From Phytohalomonas tamaricis (GTDB lineage: Bacteria > Pseudomonadota > Gammaproteobacteria > Pseudomonadales > Halomonadaceae), in assembly GCF_003012345.1 (NCBI RefSeq), contig NZ_PVRV01000020.1:898983-962982 (forward strand): a stretch of 64,000 nt of DNA. The letters are read 5' to 3'. The notes under the pieces are model-generated. The model made no database searches. It saw nothing but the letters and a program-made list of their open reading frames with translations, and had not been told where the DNA came from. This document shows positions 26,757 through 36,392 of this stretch, piece after piece. Both the position numbers and the translations under genes were made by a program. The number at the start of each line of letters is the position of its first letter. Within the stretch, counting starts at the first letter, position 1.

Positions 26757-27806
26757 ATGCGTCAGCTTTCTTTTACCTATCGCTCAATTACCCTGCTCGG
26801 CGCCGCGCTCGTCGCTACGTTGCTCACCGCCTGCGAACGCACGCCCGAATTATACAAGGCCCAGGGCGAAGCTCAGGGCACCAGCTATCACATCACCTAC
26901 TGGCGTGACGGCGATGTTGATGAACAGGCCATCGCCGCCGACGTCATCACCACCTTCAAGCAGATCGACAAGGCAATTTCGACCTACCGTGACGACTCCT
27001 GGCTAGCCGAGTTCAACCACAACCACAGCACAGACTGGCAGCAGGCGCCGCCAGAAGTGATAGAACTGCTGGGGATTGCCGCCACTGTTCATCAACAATC
27101 TAACGGTTGCTACGATCCGACCATTGCCCCGCTGTTTTCGCTGTGGGGATTTCACGATCACAATTTTCATGTTCCCAATGCCGACGTGATCGCCACGATC
27201 CTTGCCCATGTTGGCCTTGAACACGTTCAGGTCGACGCCGAGCATCAGCGCATTCGCAAGGACCTGCCCGAACTGTCCATCGACCTCTCCTCCCTCGGTG
27301 AAGGCTACACGATCCGTCGCCTGAGCGAGCAGCTTGAGGCCCGCGGCGTGACTGATTATCTCGTCGAACTGGGCGGCGATATGAAAGTGCGCGGGCACAA
27401 GCCCGGCGGTGAGAAATGGCGCGTCGGCATCGAAAGTCCTGTGCCCGATCGCATCGAGGCGCAAAAGATCGTCACTATCGAAGATGAATCCGGAGTCTCA
27501 CTCAACACATCAGGCAGTTACCGGCGTTACTTCGATGATAATGGCAATATCTATAGTCACATCATCGATGCACGTACCGGTCGGCCGACGACGCATACAT
27601 TAGTCTCCGCTTCGGTATTCGGCGTCGACCCCGCCGTCAGCGACGCCTGGGCGACAGCGATGCTCTGCCTGGGCGAGCAGGAGGGTTTAAAGGTCGCCCG
27701 CGCCCAGCAACTGCCGATTTATTTTATCGAAAAGCAAGACGATGATTTTAAAATCACGCTGAGCCCAGCGCTCGAAACCTCAACGCGTATCGGTTTCGAG
27801 CACTGA
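26757..27806 (+). CDS. apbE: FAD:protein FMN transferase (ApbE lipoprotein)
   Basis: The signal ends in the lipobox LLTAC (Cys at about 25), so the enzyme is anchored facing the periplasm. The body has ApbE hallmarks: the opening GTSYHITYW, STYRDDSWLAEFN, SIDLSSLGEGYTIRR, VELGGDMKVRG and the metal-binding C-terminal region ASVFGVDPAVSDAWATA. It attaches FMN to Thr residues of proteins such as Rnf/Nqr subunits and other flavoproteins. No such target is encoded nearby. Confidence 0.92.
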   Translation: MRQLSFTYRSITLLGAALVATLLTACERTPELYKAQGEAQGTSYHITYWRDGDVDEQAIAADVITTFKQIDKAISTYRDDSWLAEFNHNHSTDWQQAPPEVIELLGIAATVHQQSNGCYDPTIAPLFSLWGFHDHNFHVPNADVIATILAHVGLEHVQVDAEHQRIRKDLPELSIDLSSLGEGYTIRRLSEQLEARGVTDYLVELGGDMKVRGHKPGGEKWRVGIESPVPDRIEAQKIVTIEDESGVSLNTSGSYRRYFDDNGNIYSHIIDARTGRPTTHTLVSASVFGVDPAVSDAWATAMLCLGEQEGLKVARAQQLPIYFIEKQDDDFKITLSPALETSTRIGFEH

Positions 27807-27836
27807 GCTTCATTTACCAACACTCACTGCCAAGCG

Positions 27837-28553
27837 TCAGGCTATCCCGGCATCTTGACGCATGAAGTTGACGATCCAGCGCGCCATCACGGCATCATCG
27901 ACCGCAGCGGACAACGAGGCCAGACCTTCACGGCGACGGTGATCGGGCAAGGCCTCACCACGGCTGGCCATCAGATCGGCGCTGCACGCCTTGGAAAACT
28001 CCGGATGGCCCTGCACGCCAAGAAAGTGCTTACCGTACTGGACCATGTAATGCGGGCAGAAGCTGCTCTCGGCCAGTACTTCGCCACTTTGAGGTAGCGT
28101 CATCACCTGATCCTGATGACTGACCACCAGATCAAGGCCTTCCTGCCACGGCGTCATCCATTCCTTGCGTCCATTGACACGGTTGAACGATATCCCGATG
28201 CCCCAGCCGCGAGGGCTACGCACGACGCTGCCACCTAGCGCCTGAGCGATTGCCTGATGACCAAAGCATATCCCGACCAGCGGCTTCTCCGCCTCCCATA
28301 GCTGCTGAATGAAGCCGAACAGATCGGCCATCCACGAGTGGCTCTCATACACGCCCGCCTTGCTGCCAGAAATCAGCCAGGCATCGGCCTCCTCCGGGCT
28401 GCCCGGCAGAAACCCGTCATGAACCCGCCAGGTCGTGAACTCAAGAGTAGGATCAACACTCTGCAGCAACCGCGCATAGAGCTCGGGATAGTTGCCGTAA
28501 GCCTCACGCAGCGGCGGGGCCAGATCATCACATTGCAGCAATCCAATTCGCAT
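27837..28553 (-). CDS. class I glutamine amidotransferase-like protein
   Basis: The roughly 238-residue protein is a stand-alone type 1 GATase domain. The nucleophile is Cys in GICFGHQAIAQALGG and the His/Glu pair sits in VQGHPEFS. It is of the GuaA-like stand-alone type. It starts right after the ethanolamine-type permease gene, on the same strand, so it may cleave a gamma-glutamyl amide made from the imported amine; that is inference. The ATG at 28553 gives the normal start MRIGLLQCDD. Confidence 0.85.
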   Translation of the reverse strand: MRIGLLQCDDLAPPLREAYGNYPELYARLLQSVDPTLEFTTWRVHDGFLPGSPEEADAWLISGSKAGVYESHSWMADLFGFIQQLWEAEKPLVGICFGHQAIAQALGGSVVRSPRGWGIGISFNRVNGRKEWMTPWQEGLDLVVSHQDQVMTLPQSGEVLAESSFCPHYMVQYGKHFLGVQGHPEFSKACSADLMASRGEALPDHRRREGLASLSAAVDDAVMARWIVNFMRQDAGIA

Positions 28554-28586
28554 GGTGTGTTCCGCTATATAGGTTCTAACCAACAT

Positions 28587-30026
28587 TCATTTCAGCTCTG
28601 CCTCAGCGCGGGCGATCGCTTCGAACTCTTCCTCTGGCGCCTGAGCGACCAGCCGCTTACGGCTATAAAAGCCGAAGTAGGCGAGCATGATTGCGTAAAA
28701 CAGCGCCGACCATAGCGCAGCTTGAACGCTGACCACGAAGGTCGAGATAAAGGCGATGATGGCAAGCACAAAGGCAATCCCCGACGTCAGCGTGCCGCCC
28801 GGGGTACGGTAAGGACGCGCCAGGCTCGGCTCACGCTTGCGCAGCAGAATGTGCGAGAGGGTCATCATCGCATACGAGATCGTCGCGCCGAACACCGCCA
28901 TGGTGATCATCAGATCGCCCTGCCCGGTCAATGAAAGCAAGAATCCGATCACGCCGGGCACGATCAGTGCCAGGTAAGGCGCACGTCGCGTACTGGTCAC
29001 CGACAGTGCACGCGGCAGATAACCAGCGCGAGAAAGTGCAAAGACTTGGCGCGAATATCCAAAGATGATCGAGAAAAATGAGGCAATCAGTCCAGCCAGA
29101 CCCACAAGGTTGACGAATCCTGACGCCCAGTTGCCCTCACCGTAAACGGCAGCAAGCGCATCGACAAGCGGTGCATCGGACTCACTCATTGCTTGGGCAC
29201 CAGCACCGCCTGGCGTCAGCAACAGCACGCCGGCGGCAAACACTAGCAGCACGATCATGGCAGTAATGATTCCTCTTGGCATGTCGCGGCCCGGATCGCG
29301 TGATTCCTCGGCGGCCAACGGTACGCCTTCTACAGCGAGAAACAGCCACATTGCAAAGGGCAGCGCGCTCCATATTCCCATATAGCCCTGCGGCAGGAAG
29401 GCCGAGGCACCGGTTGCCGCGTCATTGACCGCCATGTCAAACAGATTGGCACTGTCAAAATGAGGCAACATGCCGAGCATGAAGACGATGATCGCAAGTA
29501 CTGCCAGTGCCGTAATGCCCATCATGATCTTCAACGCCTCGCCCGCACCCCACAGGTGCAGGCCGACAAAGATAACGTAGAACACGGCGTAGACCAGCGG
29601 TCCATCGACGCCGATCAGCGAGTTGACATAACCGCCAATAAAGATCGCGATGGCCGCCGGGGCAATGGCGTACTCGAGCAGAATCGCGGTGCCGGTGATA
29701 TAACCGCCCCACGGCCCCATAGCACGACGCGCAAAACTGTAGCCGCCGCCTGCGGTAGGCAGCGAGGAGGAGAGTTCGGCCAGCGAGAAGACCATGAAGG
29801 TATACATGATCGCCATTAGAATAGTGGCAATCAGCATGCCACCGAAGCCACCAGCCGCAAGGCCGAAGTTCCAGCCAGCATAGTCACCGGAAATCACGTA
29901 GGAGACGCCCAGACCGGCCAGTAACCACCAGCCTGCCGCGCCCTTCTTGAGCTGACGCTTCTCGAGATAATCTGCATCAACGGATTCGTAGCCAACGCTT
30001 TCGCTGGCGGTATGCTTGGTTGCCAT
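28587..30026 (-). CDS. APC-family permease, ethanolamine permease type
   Basis: The 479-residue protein has about 12 membrane helices. The N-terminal block LKKGAAGWWLLAGLGVSYVI then SGDYAGWNFGLAAGGFGG is characteristic of ethanolamine permeases (Eat family); AEESRDPGRDMPRGII is the conserved APC loop. No ethanolamine ammonia-lyase genes are nearby, so the substrate may be another small amine. I chose the ATG at 30026, nine bases after GGAG. The amidotransferase follows 33 nt downstream. Confidence 0.87.
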   Translation of the reverse strand: MATKHTASESVGYESVDADYLEKRQLKKGAAGWWLLAGLGVSYVISGDYAGWNFGLAAGGFGGMLIATILMAIMYTFMVFSLAELSSSLPTAGGGYSFARRAMGPWGGYITGTAILLEYAIAPAAIAIFIGGYVNSLIGVDGPLVYAVFYVIFVGLHLWGAGEALKIMMGITALAVLAIIVFMLGMLPHFDSANLFDMAVNDAATGASAFLPQGYMGIWSALPFAMWLFLAVEGVPLAAEESRDPGRDMPRGIITAMIVLLVFAAGVLLLTPGGAGAQAMSESDAPLVDALAAVYGEGNWASGFVNLVGLAGLIASFFSIIFGYSRQVFALSRAGYLPRALSVTSTRRAPYLALIVPGVIGFLLSLTGQGDLMITMAVFGATISYAMMTLSHILLRKREPSLARPYRTPGGTLTSGIAFVLAIIAFISTFVVSVQAALWSALFYAIMLAYFGFYSRKRLVAQAPEEEFEAIARAEAELK

Positions 30027-30278
30027 GTCATTCAACTCCGGTTGTTTTTATTCAATCAGACATGTCGGGAATCGCGCCATCATGGGCCGGTTTCCCTTGG
30101 TACTTTAGCCTTTCCCGTTACCATCATGCCAAGGCGCTTGGCTTGAGACGAGCGAATTATCACGGCGACCATCATCCCTCACGACATTCCCACGCCTAAT
30201 AAAGCAGGGTAATCGGAATATCTGGTTGCGCAGCAATAGCTTTTACTCTCACAACGGAATAAGTGGTTGTTAGTAAAC

Positions 30279-31148
30279 CTAGGATGTAGCCATCGTCCTG
30301 AGCGTTCTGACCATCAGCTTGTAAAGACTATCGACAGCCTCCGAACTCTGCGAAGCCTGACTCCTATAGATAGCCACCTCCATGGGTTCAAGCGGTCCAA
30401 GGCCATGATCGCTGCCAAGGATTTCAAGGTGGGAAGGGGCGCTGCACTGAGTTAACACAGCAACGGCAAGGCCGCTTTCAACGGCTGCAATCTGTCCTGC
30501 CAGGCTGGAACTGTTGTAAACCACCCGATACCGACGCCCCTGCAAAGCCAGTGAGTTAATAGCACTACGCTTAGCAAGGCTAGTGCTCTCATAAACGGCA
30601 ATGGGTAAAGGATCTCGTCTCCATACTTGGAATTGAGAAGCCCCGACCCAGACCATGGGTTCGTAGAATAATAACGTTCCGTGTCGAGAAATATCCCGTG
30701 AGACCAGCGCCAAGTCTAAATCACCACGCTTAACACGGGGAATTAAAGAGGTTGATTGCTCACAATTCAGTTCGATTTCTACCGAGCCATGATGCGGGGC
30801 AAAACGTTTTAGAACAGGGGTAAGGTACTTGGCGGCATAGTCATCTGGAACGCCGAGGCGAATCCGGCCGGTCAGTTCTCTGCCATGAAACGCAGCTTGA
30901 GTTTCGGCATGCAGATCGAGCATTCGGCGGGCATACCCCAACAGTTTTTGCCCTTCGGGGGTGAGCTGATGTTGGCGTGGGCCTCGTATCAGGAGCTGGC
31001 AGCCCAAGGCGGATTCTAGCTTTTTCAGTTGCATGCTCACCGCAGACTGAGAGCGGTGTACTTCCGGAGCGGCAGCGGACAGCGAGCCTGCATCCACCAC
31101 GGCAACGAAGCATTTGAGCCAATCCACCTGGAGGTCTTGGTATGTCAT
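30279..31148 (-). CDS. LysR-family regulator of azlCD
   Basis: This protein of about 289 residues has a LysR helix-turn-helix (DAGSLSAAAPEVHRSQSAVS) and an effector domain (GRIRLGVPDDYAAKYL). It is divergent from azlC with a gap of about 114 nt, the standard arrangement for a LysR regulator and its target. The ATG at 31148 is chosen over a TTG at 31157. Confidence 0.85.
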   Translation of the reverse strand: MTYQDLQVDWLKCFVAVVDAGSLSAAAPEVHRSQSAVSMQLKKLESALGCQLLIRGPRQHQLTPEGQKLLGYARRMLDLHAETQAAFHGRELTGRIRLGVPDDYAAKYLTPVLKRFAPHHGSVEIELNCEQSTSLIPRVKRGDLDLALVSRDISRHGTLLFYEPMVWVGASQFQVWRRDPLPIAVYESTSLAKRSAINSLALQGRRYRVVYNSSSLAGQIAAVESGLAVAVLTQCSAPSHLEILGSDHGLGPLEPMEVAIYRSQASQSSEAVDSLYKLMVRTLRTMATS

Positions 31149-31262
31149 TGTGCTCAACTAATTATTAGAATATCGAATATCTTATGCCTGAATTATGCGA
31201 TTTCCTAAGTCACATGACCAGTGCATAGTGCTTGAGGAATCGTTGAGCTAGAGGATTACTAA

Positions 31263-31979
31263 ATGGCAAACGCCGATACAGAGCTGTATCAGCTCAACAG
31301 ACCGCTGGTTTGGTCCGGTTTCAAGCAGCTAGCCCCTATTTCTATCTTTGTGACCGCATTCGGGGCTGCTTTTGGTCTGGCGGCAACACAGGCTGGACTG
31401 AGCGACTCGACCATTGTTGTCATGAGCACTCTGGTCTTTGCCGGGGCGGCCCAGTTTGCCGCGCTGGATCTGTGGGGCACGCAAATACCATTTTTCACTG
31501 TGATGATTACGGTGTTTGCAATCAATGCTCGCCACCTTCTCATGGGCGCGACTTTGTATCCGTGGTTACGTCATCTGTCACCAGCAAAGCGATATGGAGT
31601 GATGCTGGTCGCATCTGACGCCAATTGGGCGATGTCCATGCAAGCATTCAGTCGTGGGCAGCCGGGGCTAGGGCTGCTGCTAGGCGGCGGCCTTGCCCTC
31701 TGGTTCTTCTGGGTATTTGGCACCTGGCTGGGTATCTATTTTGGCAATGCAGTTAGTGATCCTAAGAGTCTTGGTCTGGATATGGTCATGGGATGTTTCC
31801 TGCTCGCCATGGTAGTTGGTGGGGAAAAGAACCTACGCATGCTGGTCATATGGGCAATCGCGGCTATCTCATCATTGCTGGCGTACTGGTACTTACCGGA
31901 AAACAGCCACGTCATTGTAGGAGCACTGGCAGGCGGAGTTGCCGGAACAGTTTGGGGGACGCAAGACAATGAACGTTGA
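31263..31979 (+). CDS. azlC: AzlC-family amino-acid exporter large subunit
   Basis: The 238-residue membrane protein carries the AzlC motifs GAAFGLAATQAGLS, FAGAAQFAALDLW and NARHLLMGATLYPWL. AzlC and AzlD together export branched-chain amino acids such as valine, and in some bacteria methionine. It overlaps azlD by 11 nt. A LysR gene lies divergently upstream. Confidence 0.9.
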   Translation: MANADTELYQLNRPLVWSGFKQLAPISIFVTAFGAAFGLAATQAGLSDSTIVVMSTLVFAGAAQFAALDLWGTQIPFFTVMITVFAINARHLLMGATLYPWLRHLSPAKRYGVMLVASDANWAMSMQAFSRGQPGLGLLLGGGLALWFFWVFGTWLGIYFGNAVSDPKSLGLDMVMGCFLLAMVVGGEKNLRMLVIWAIAAISSLLAYWYLPENSHVIVGALAGGVAGTVWGTQDNER

Positions 31980-32277
31980 AACGGCGGGAATAGGAGCACT
32001 GGCAATCGCTCTAGCCATGGCTGTAGTGACATTGGCAACTCGCTGGGGCGGTATCTATGTCATGTCCTTCGTACCGATAAGCTACCGAGTAAAGCAGTTC
32101 ATTCAGGCGATGTCTGGCTCTGTACTTGTGGCGCTTCTTGCACCCATGGCTATTGCGGGCGATAACGGTGCCCGCCTCGCGTTGTTGACCACGGCAACCA
32201 TCATGTTGTTGTTGAAAAAGCCATTACCAGCCATCGCTGCCGGTATATTGGCTGCGGCCTTATTAAGGCAGCTTTAG
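31969..32277 (+). CDS. azlD: AzlD-family amino-acid exporter small subunit
   Basis: The 102-residue protein has four hydrophobic helices; TLATRWGGIYVMSFVPISYR is the usual AzlD N-terminal region and AGDNGARLALLTTA follows. The ATG at 31969 sits inside the end of azlC, so the two are translated together. It is the small partner required by AzlC. Confidence 0.85.
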   Translation: MNVETAGIGALAIALAMAVVTLATRWGGIYVMSFVPISYRVKQFIQAMSGSVLVALLAPMAIAGDNGARLALLTTATIMLLLKKPLPAIAAGILAAALLRQL

Positions 32278-32328
32278 CTCGTTCGAGATAATGGTTTTTG
32301 CTGGCATGACAGTGGCCTGGAGAAAAAT

Positions 32329-32472
32329 ATGGACAGCCCGCCAGTTTCGGTCGTTCTGATTCCTGGCTTCATGCTGGACGAGACACTACGGGGTGAGTTT
32401 AGTTGCTATCTGCCCGAAGATTGGGCGGTATTTCACGCTGTGACCGGCAAGGGGCTTGCGAAACTAGAATAG
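32329..32472 (+). pseudogene. truncated alpha/beta hydrolase
   Basis: The frame starts MDSPPVSVVLIPGFMLDETL, the opening of an alpha/beta hydrolase, and stops after about 47 codons. Near 32445 it seems to leave hydrolase sequence and enter the ISL3 element; the rest of the gene is not found on the far side. It is best read as cut by the insertion and later deletion. Confidence 0.55.
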
Positions 32473-32503
32473 CAATGGAGCCAACCTCTAAGGAGAACAC
32501 TGC

Positions 32504-33794
32504 GTGACCGAAATGCCCGACAACATCCTGCACATGCCGGAATACCAAGTGCTGGGCTGCAAACCCACCGATGACGAAATGCACTTCCAGGTGGACGCGC
32601 CCGATCCCATCGCCTGCGAGGAATGCGGGGTGCAGGGTGAGTCCGTGCGGTTCGGCAAGCGTGATGTTCCCTATCGTGATCTGCCCATCCACGGCAAGCG
32701 GGTCACCCTCTGGGTGGTCCGTCGCCGGTACACCTGCCGGGCCTGCAAGACCACCTTCAGGCCCCAGCTACCGGAGATGGTGGACGGCTTTCGCATGACG
32801 CTGCGGCTGCATGAGTACGTGGAGAAGGAATCCTTCAACCACCCTACACCTTCATGGCGGCACAGACCGGCCTGGACGAGAATACGGTACGCGACATCTT
32901 CAACGCCCGCGCCGAGTTCCTGGGGCGCTGGCACCGCTTCGAGACGCCCCGCATTCTGGGCATCGACGAGCTGTACCTGAACAAGCGCTACCGCTGCATC
33001 CTGACCAACATCGAGGAGCGAACCCTGCTCGACCTGCTGGCCACCCGCCGTCAGGACGTGGTGACCAACTACCTGATGAAGATGAAAGACCGGCAGAAGG
33101 TCGAGATCGTCAGCATGGATATGTGGAATCCCTACCAGACGGCGGTCAAGACAGTGTTGCCACAGGCCCGTATCGTGGTCGATAAGTTCCATGTGGTGCG
33201 CATGGCCAACGGTGCCCTGGAGAAGGTGCGCAAGGGCCTGAGAAAGGAGCTGAAACCTTCCCAGAGCCGAACCCTCAAGGGAGAGGAAAATCCTGCTGAA
33301 ACGCGCTCACGAAGTCTCAGACCGGGAACGGCTCATCATGGAGATCTGGACAGGCGCATTTCCGCAACTGCTGGCCGCCTACGAGTACAAAGAACGCTTC
33401 TACGGCATCTGGGACGCCACCACACGGCCCCAGGCAGAAGCCGCCCTGGACGAGTGGATAGCCACCATCCCAAAAGGCCAGAAGGAAGTCTGGAGCAATC
33501 TGGTCAGGGCGGTGGGCAACTGGCGCGAAGAGATCATGACCTACTTCGAGACAGACGGACATGCCCGTCACCAACGCTTACACGGAGTCTATCAACCGAC
33601 TGGCCAAGGACAAGAACCGTGAAGGACGTGGTTACTCCTTTGAGGTGATGCGGGCACGAATGCTCTACCCTACGAAGCACAAGAAGAAGGCTCCGACTGC
33701 GAAGGTCTCTCCGTTCTACAAGAAAACCATCGGTTACGAATTGCCGGACTTCGCAGAAGAACTCAACTACGGGGTCGATCTATCAACCATCTGA
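32504..33794 (+). pseudogene. ISL3-family transposase, frameshifted
   Basis: The transposase is spread over several frames. The N-terminal part (32504 on) has the zinc-ribbon cysteines CEECG and CRACK. A shift near 32843 leads to a part with the first two catalytic acids (GIDELYLNKRY, SMDMWNPYQ). A shift near 33290 and another near 33560 lead to the final part with Glu in TNAYTESINRLAKD. The DDE residues all survive, but three frameshifts make it inactive as it stands. I could not identify paired terminal inverted repeats or a target duplication. Confidence 0.9.
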
Positions 33795-33860
33795 GGGTGG
33801 TATCAGGTTGGTGGGGTGAGAGTGCACCATCAACCATTAAATCCGTATACCCATAAAGCA

Positions 33861-33884
33861 AAACCCGCGCCAGGGCGCGGGTTT
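33861..33884 (-). terminator. hairpin terminator
   Basis: AAACCCGCGC and GCGCGGGTTT pair around a 4-nt loop. On the minus strand the stem is followed by TTTT, so it ends the transcript of the small secreted protein gene at 33917-34132. Confidence 0.8.
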
Positions 33885-33916
33885 AGTGAAACAGTAGAAG
33901 AAAATAGTCACATCAG

Positions 33917-34132
33917 TTACGGCTTGACTGACCTGTCATGCTTTTCCACCCAACGCTTGAGCGTTTCAATCTCAGCCTCCTGCTGATCATTGATAATCTG
34001 CTCAGCCTCCACGCTGGTCACAGTGTGATCATTGTGGGCATGGGTCGTCGTTTCCTCAGCCTGTACGGAGGCGGTGAGCATCGCGGCACACAGCATAGCG
34101 GTAGCGGGCAAGACGTATTTCATCGTAACCAT
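33917..34132 (-). CDS. small secreted protein
   Basis: The frame encodes about 71 residues: a signal peptide (MKYVLPATAMLCAAMLTASV, cleaved near VQA-EE) and a mature part of about 46 residues rich in Glu, Gln and His (THAHNDH). I see no known domain. The start may be 34132 or 34123. It has its own terminator, which supports it being a real gene. Confidence 0.6.
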   Translation of the reverse strand: MVTMKYVLPATAMLCAAMLTASVQAEETTTHAHNDHTVTSVEAEQIINDQQEAEIETLKRWVEKHDRSVKP

Positions 34133-34225
34133 CACGGTTTCTCTAATAACTAACGAACATCTCCGCTCGGCAGACTGATGCGTGCCTTAATGTGCCCCAG
34201 CGTGCAACTTGACGGCACATGCTTA

Positions 34226-35176
34226 TTAATTGATCTCGGCCAATTCATCACGTCTTGGCAGGTCGGGGCCACGGCGCGAGCAGGTCAAGGCAGCGGCAGC
34301 AGAGGCAAACGTTAGCATCGCTTCGATTTGGGCCGCCGTCAGTTCGGCTACTCCGGCCGGCGATGCCAGATCATGTTCATCCAGCCAACACAGCAGCGCT
34401 GCCTGGAAAGTATCGCCAGCGCCGACAGCGTCAACCATCTCGACCTGACACGCCGCCACATGTGAGCGGCCATGCGCCTGAGTGAACACGATGACGCCCT
34501 GCTCGCCACGAGTCATGATCACGATTTTGCAGCGCTCGGAAAGCCAGCCTTGAGCGACCTCCTCCGATGCACGGTCGCTGTATAGCGCCTCAAGATCCTC
34601 TTCGCTGACCTTGATAATGTGCGCTACCTGCGCCAGCGTCTCGATTCGCTCACGCCAGCGGGCCAGATCCGGCTCGATCTGGAGGCGAATGTTAGGATCA
34701 AGCGAAATCAACCGCCGCTCACTTTCGCGCTCCACCAGCGCCTGGATCGTTTCTGCCGTTGGCGATACCACCAGTGAATACGAGCCGATATGGATACCGC
34801 GCACGCTATCATTGAGCTCAGGCAGGTGCTCAAGCGCCAGGCCACGATCAGCGCCGCGATCATTGTAGAAGGCGTACTGCGGCGAGCCATTAGGATCAAG
34901 GGCCACCATCGCAAGCGTAGTGGGGTCGTCGAGGCGGATCAGATAATCGCTGCTGACGCCTTCACGGGCCAGCACGCGTGCCAAGCGCTGGCCAAGAAAA
35001 TCAGTGGAAAGCCCGGTAAACAGTGCTGATTCGCGTCCCAGCCGCTTGAGCCCAATCGCCACATTGAACGGCGAACCACCGGCAACGGCGTCGAACCCCA
35101 GTGAGGAAGCGTCGCTATCGGCTGCCTTGGGGTCTGCAAAGAAATCGAACAGCGCTTCGCCGCATACCAGAAACAT
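34226..35176 (-). CDS. PfkB-family sugar kinase (fructokinase-like)
   Basis: The 316-residue kinase opens FLVCGEALFDFF, and its ATP site with the catalytic Asp is DAVGAGDTFQAALLCWL. GGSPFNVAIGLKRLG is the substrate-side motif. It resembles fructokinases. In this locus it would phosphorylate the ketose made by the polyol dehydrogenase (fructose from sorbitol or mannitol, or xylulose). GGAG lies eight bases before the ATG at 35176; a longer frame from 35254 has no site. Confidence 0.85.
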   Translation of the reverse strand: MFLVCGEALFDFFADPKAADSDASSLGFDAVAGGSPFNVAIGLKRLGRESALFTGLSTDFLGQRLARVLAREGVSSDYLIRLDDPTTLAMVALDPNGSPQYAFYNDRGADRGLALEHLPELNDSVRGIHIGSYSLVVSPTAETIQALVERESERRLISLDPNIRLQIEPDLARWRERIETLAQVAHIIKVSEEDLEALYSDRASEEVAQGWLSERCKIVIMTRGEQGVIVFTQAHGRSHVAACQVEMVDAVGAGDTFQAALLCWLDEHDLASPAGVAELTAAQIEAMLTFASAAAALTCSRRGPDLPRRDELAEIN

Positions 35177-35312
35177 AAGTGCACTCCAGAAAACGTGATT
35201 GGAACGGCGCGATGCCGTAACGCCAAAAACGACAAGCTTAACGCAGCCAGGCATCGGCGTCGTTGCCCATCAGGGCATAACGTCTCATATCACCCCGGCC
35301 TGATTCATACTC

Positions 35313-36242
35313 TCAATGAACCGAGGCGTTCAAGCTGCGTGCCAGCATCTTGCGGCGGTAGCGTGTAGGCGTCAGGTGCATTTCGCTGAGAAAATGGCGG
35401 TTGAAATTGGACAGGTTGTTATATCCAACCTGAAAGCAGATATCCGAAATACTCAACCGTTCATCGAGCAGCATTTTGCACGCCTGGCGAATCCTTAACC
35501 TATGCAAGAAAACAACAAACGACTCGCCGGTAGTACGTTTGAAAAAGCGCGAAAATGTCGACTCGTTCATTCCTACCATAGCAGCCACGTCGCCCATGCG
35601 AACGTCGCTGGCGTACTCCTTGCTCAGATAATGCAGCACCTGACTGATAATTTCCGAAGCGCCTCCCTGCAACATCGGATTGTACGAGGCGCTTGCCAGT
35701 ACGCTCCCTTCGCGGTCGGACGCCAACACCTTGAGCAGCTCAAGAAAACCTAACAGCCGCGCCAAAGGATCCTGATCCTCCATCGCCAGCATCAATTGCG
35801 CTCCTTGCCTTGCCACATCACCTTGGAACTCAAATCCCTGCCTCGCCAGAGCGAGCCATTTCACTATCCGCTCAAACTCAGGGCAAGTTCCAGCCAGTTG
35901 CGCAACCATCTCACCCCTGAACTGCAGTACTACGTCACGCCCGCAGGCGACGTGCTCATTTTCAGGTAGGTCACTGAACCAGGCATGGGGAAGATTCGGT
36001 CCCACAAGAACCAGCTGGCCCGGCTCGAACAGGCCGAGATAATCGCCTACAAAGAATTTGCCGCAGGTATGCGTAATCAGGTGCAATTCATACTCGGGGT
36101 GATAATTCCATTTAGCGATAGGCGCCGGATAGTCGTGTCTATGCCAATAGAAGCTATGCAGCGGTGCAGGCGAAATAGTCTCGAACACAGGTTCGCCAAG
36201 CGCTGAACTTACATCAGCTCCCGTATTCAATATCTTCGCCAT
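35313..36242 (-). CDS. AraC-family regulator of polyol use
   Basis: The 309-residue protein has an N-terminal cupin-like sensor (KWNYHPEYELHLI) and two C-terminal helix-turn-helix motifs; the second contains SISDICFQVGYNNLSNFNRH. It lies between the kinase and the permease genes and is probably the activator of the locus with the polyol as signal. The permease is separated from it by a strong hairpin. Confidence 0.87.
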   Translation of the reverse strand: MAKILNTGADVSSALGEPVFETISPAPLHSFYWHRHDYPAPIAKWNYHPEYELHLITHTCGKFFVGDYLGLFEPGQLVLVGPNLPHAWFSDLPENEHVACGRDVVLQFRGEMVAQLAGTCPEFERIVKWLALARQGFEFQGDVARQGAQLMLAMEDQDPLARLLGFLELLKVLASDREGSVLASASYNPMLQGGASEIISQVLHYLSKEYASDVRMGDVAAMVGMNESTFSRFFKRTTGESFVVFLHRLRIRQACKMLLDERLSISDICFQVGYNNLSNFNRHFLSEMHLTPTRYRRKMLARSLNASVH

Positions 36243-36329
36243 CTTCTTGAACTCATTTTTTTGCTATTTAAGCTTGAACACACAATGGCAACGCCGGAGC
36301 TTTAGTAGACAACTGCCACTCATTCTCAA

Positions 36330-36366
36330 GCCGGTACGCTTGAGCCATAAGCTCAAGCGTACCGGC
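36330..36366. terminator. long hairpin after the polyol permease
   Basis: A perfect 16-bp inverted repeat (GCCGGTACGCTTGAGC and its complement) with loop CATAA lies between the permease end and the AraC gene. The stem is strong but has no T run on the minus strand. Confidence 0.65.
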
Positions 36367-36392
36367 ATCTTTTCGGCTAGCTGTATCATTGC

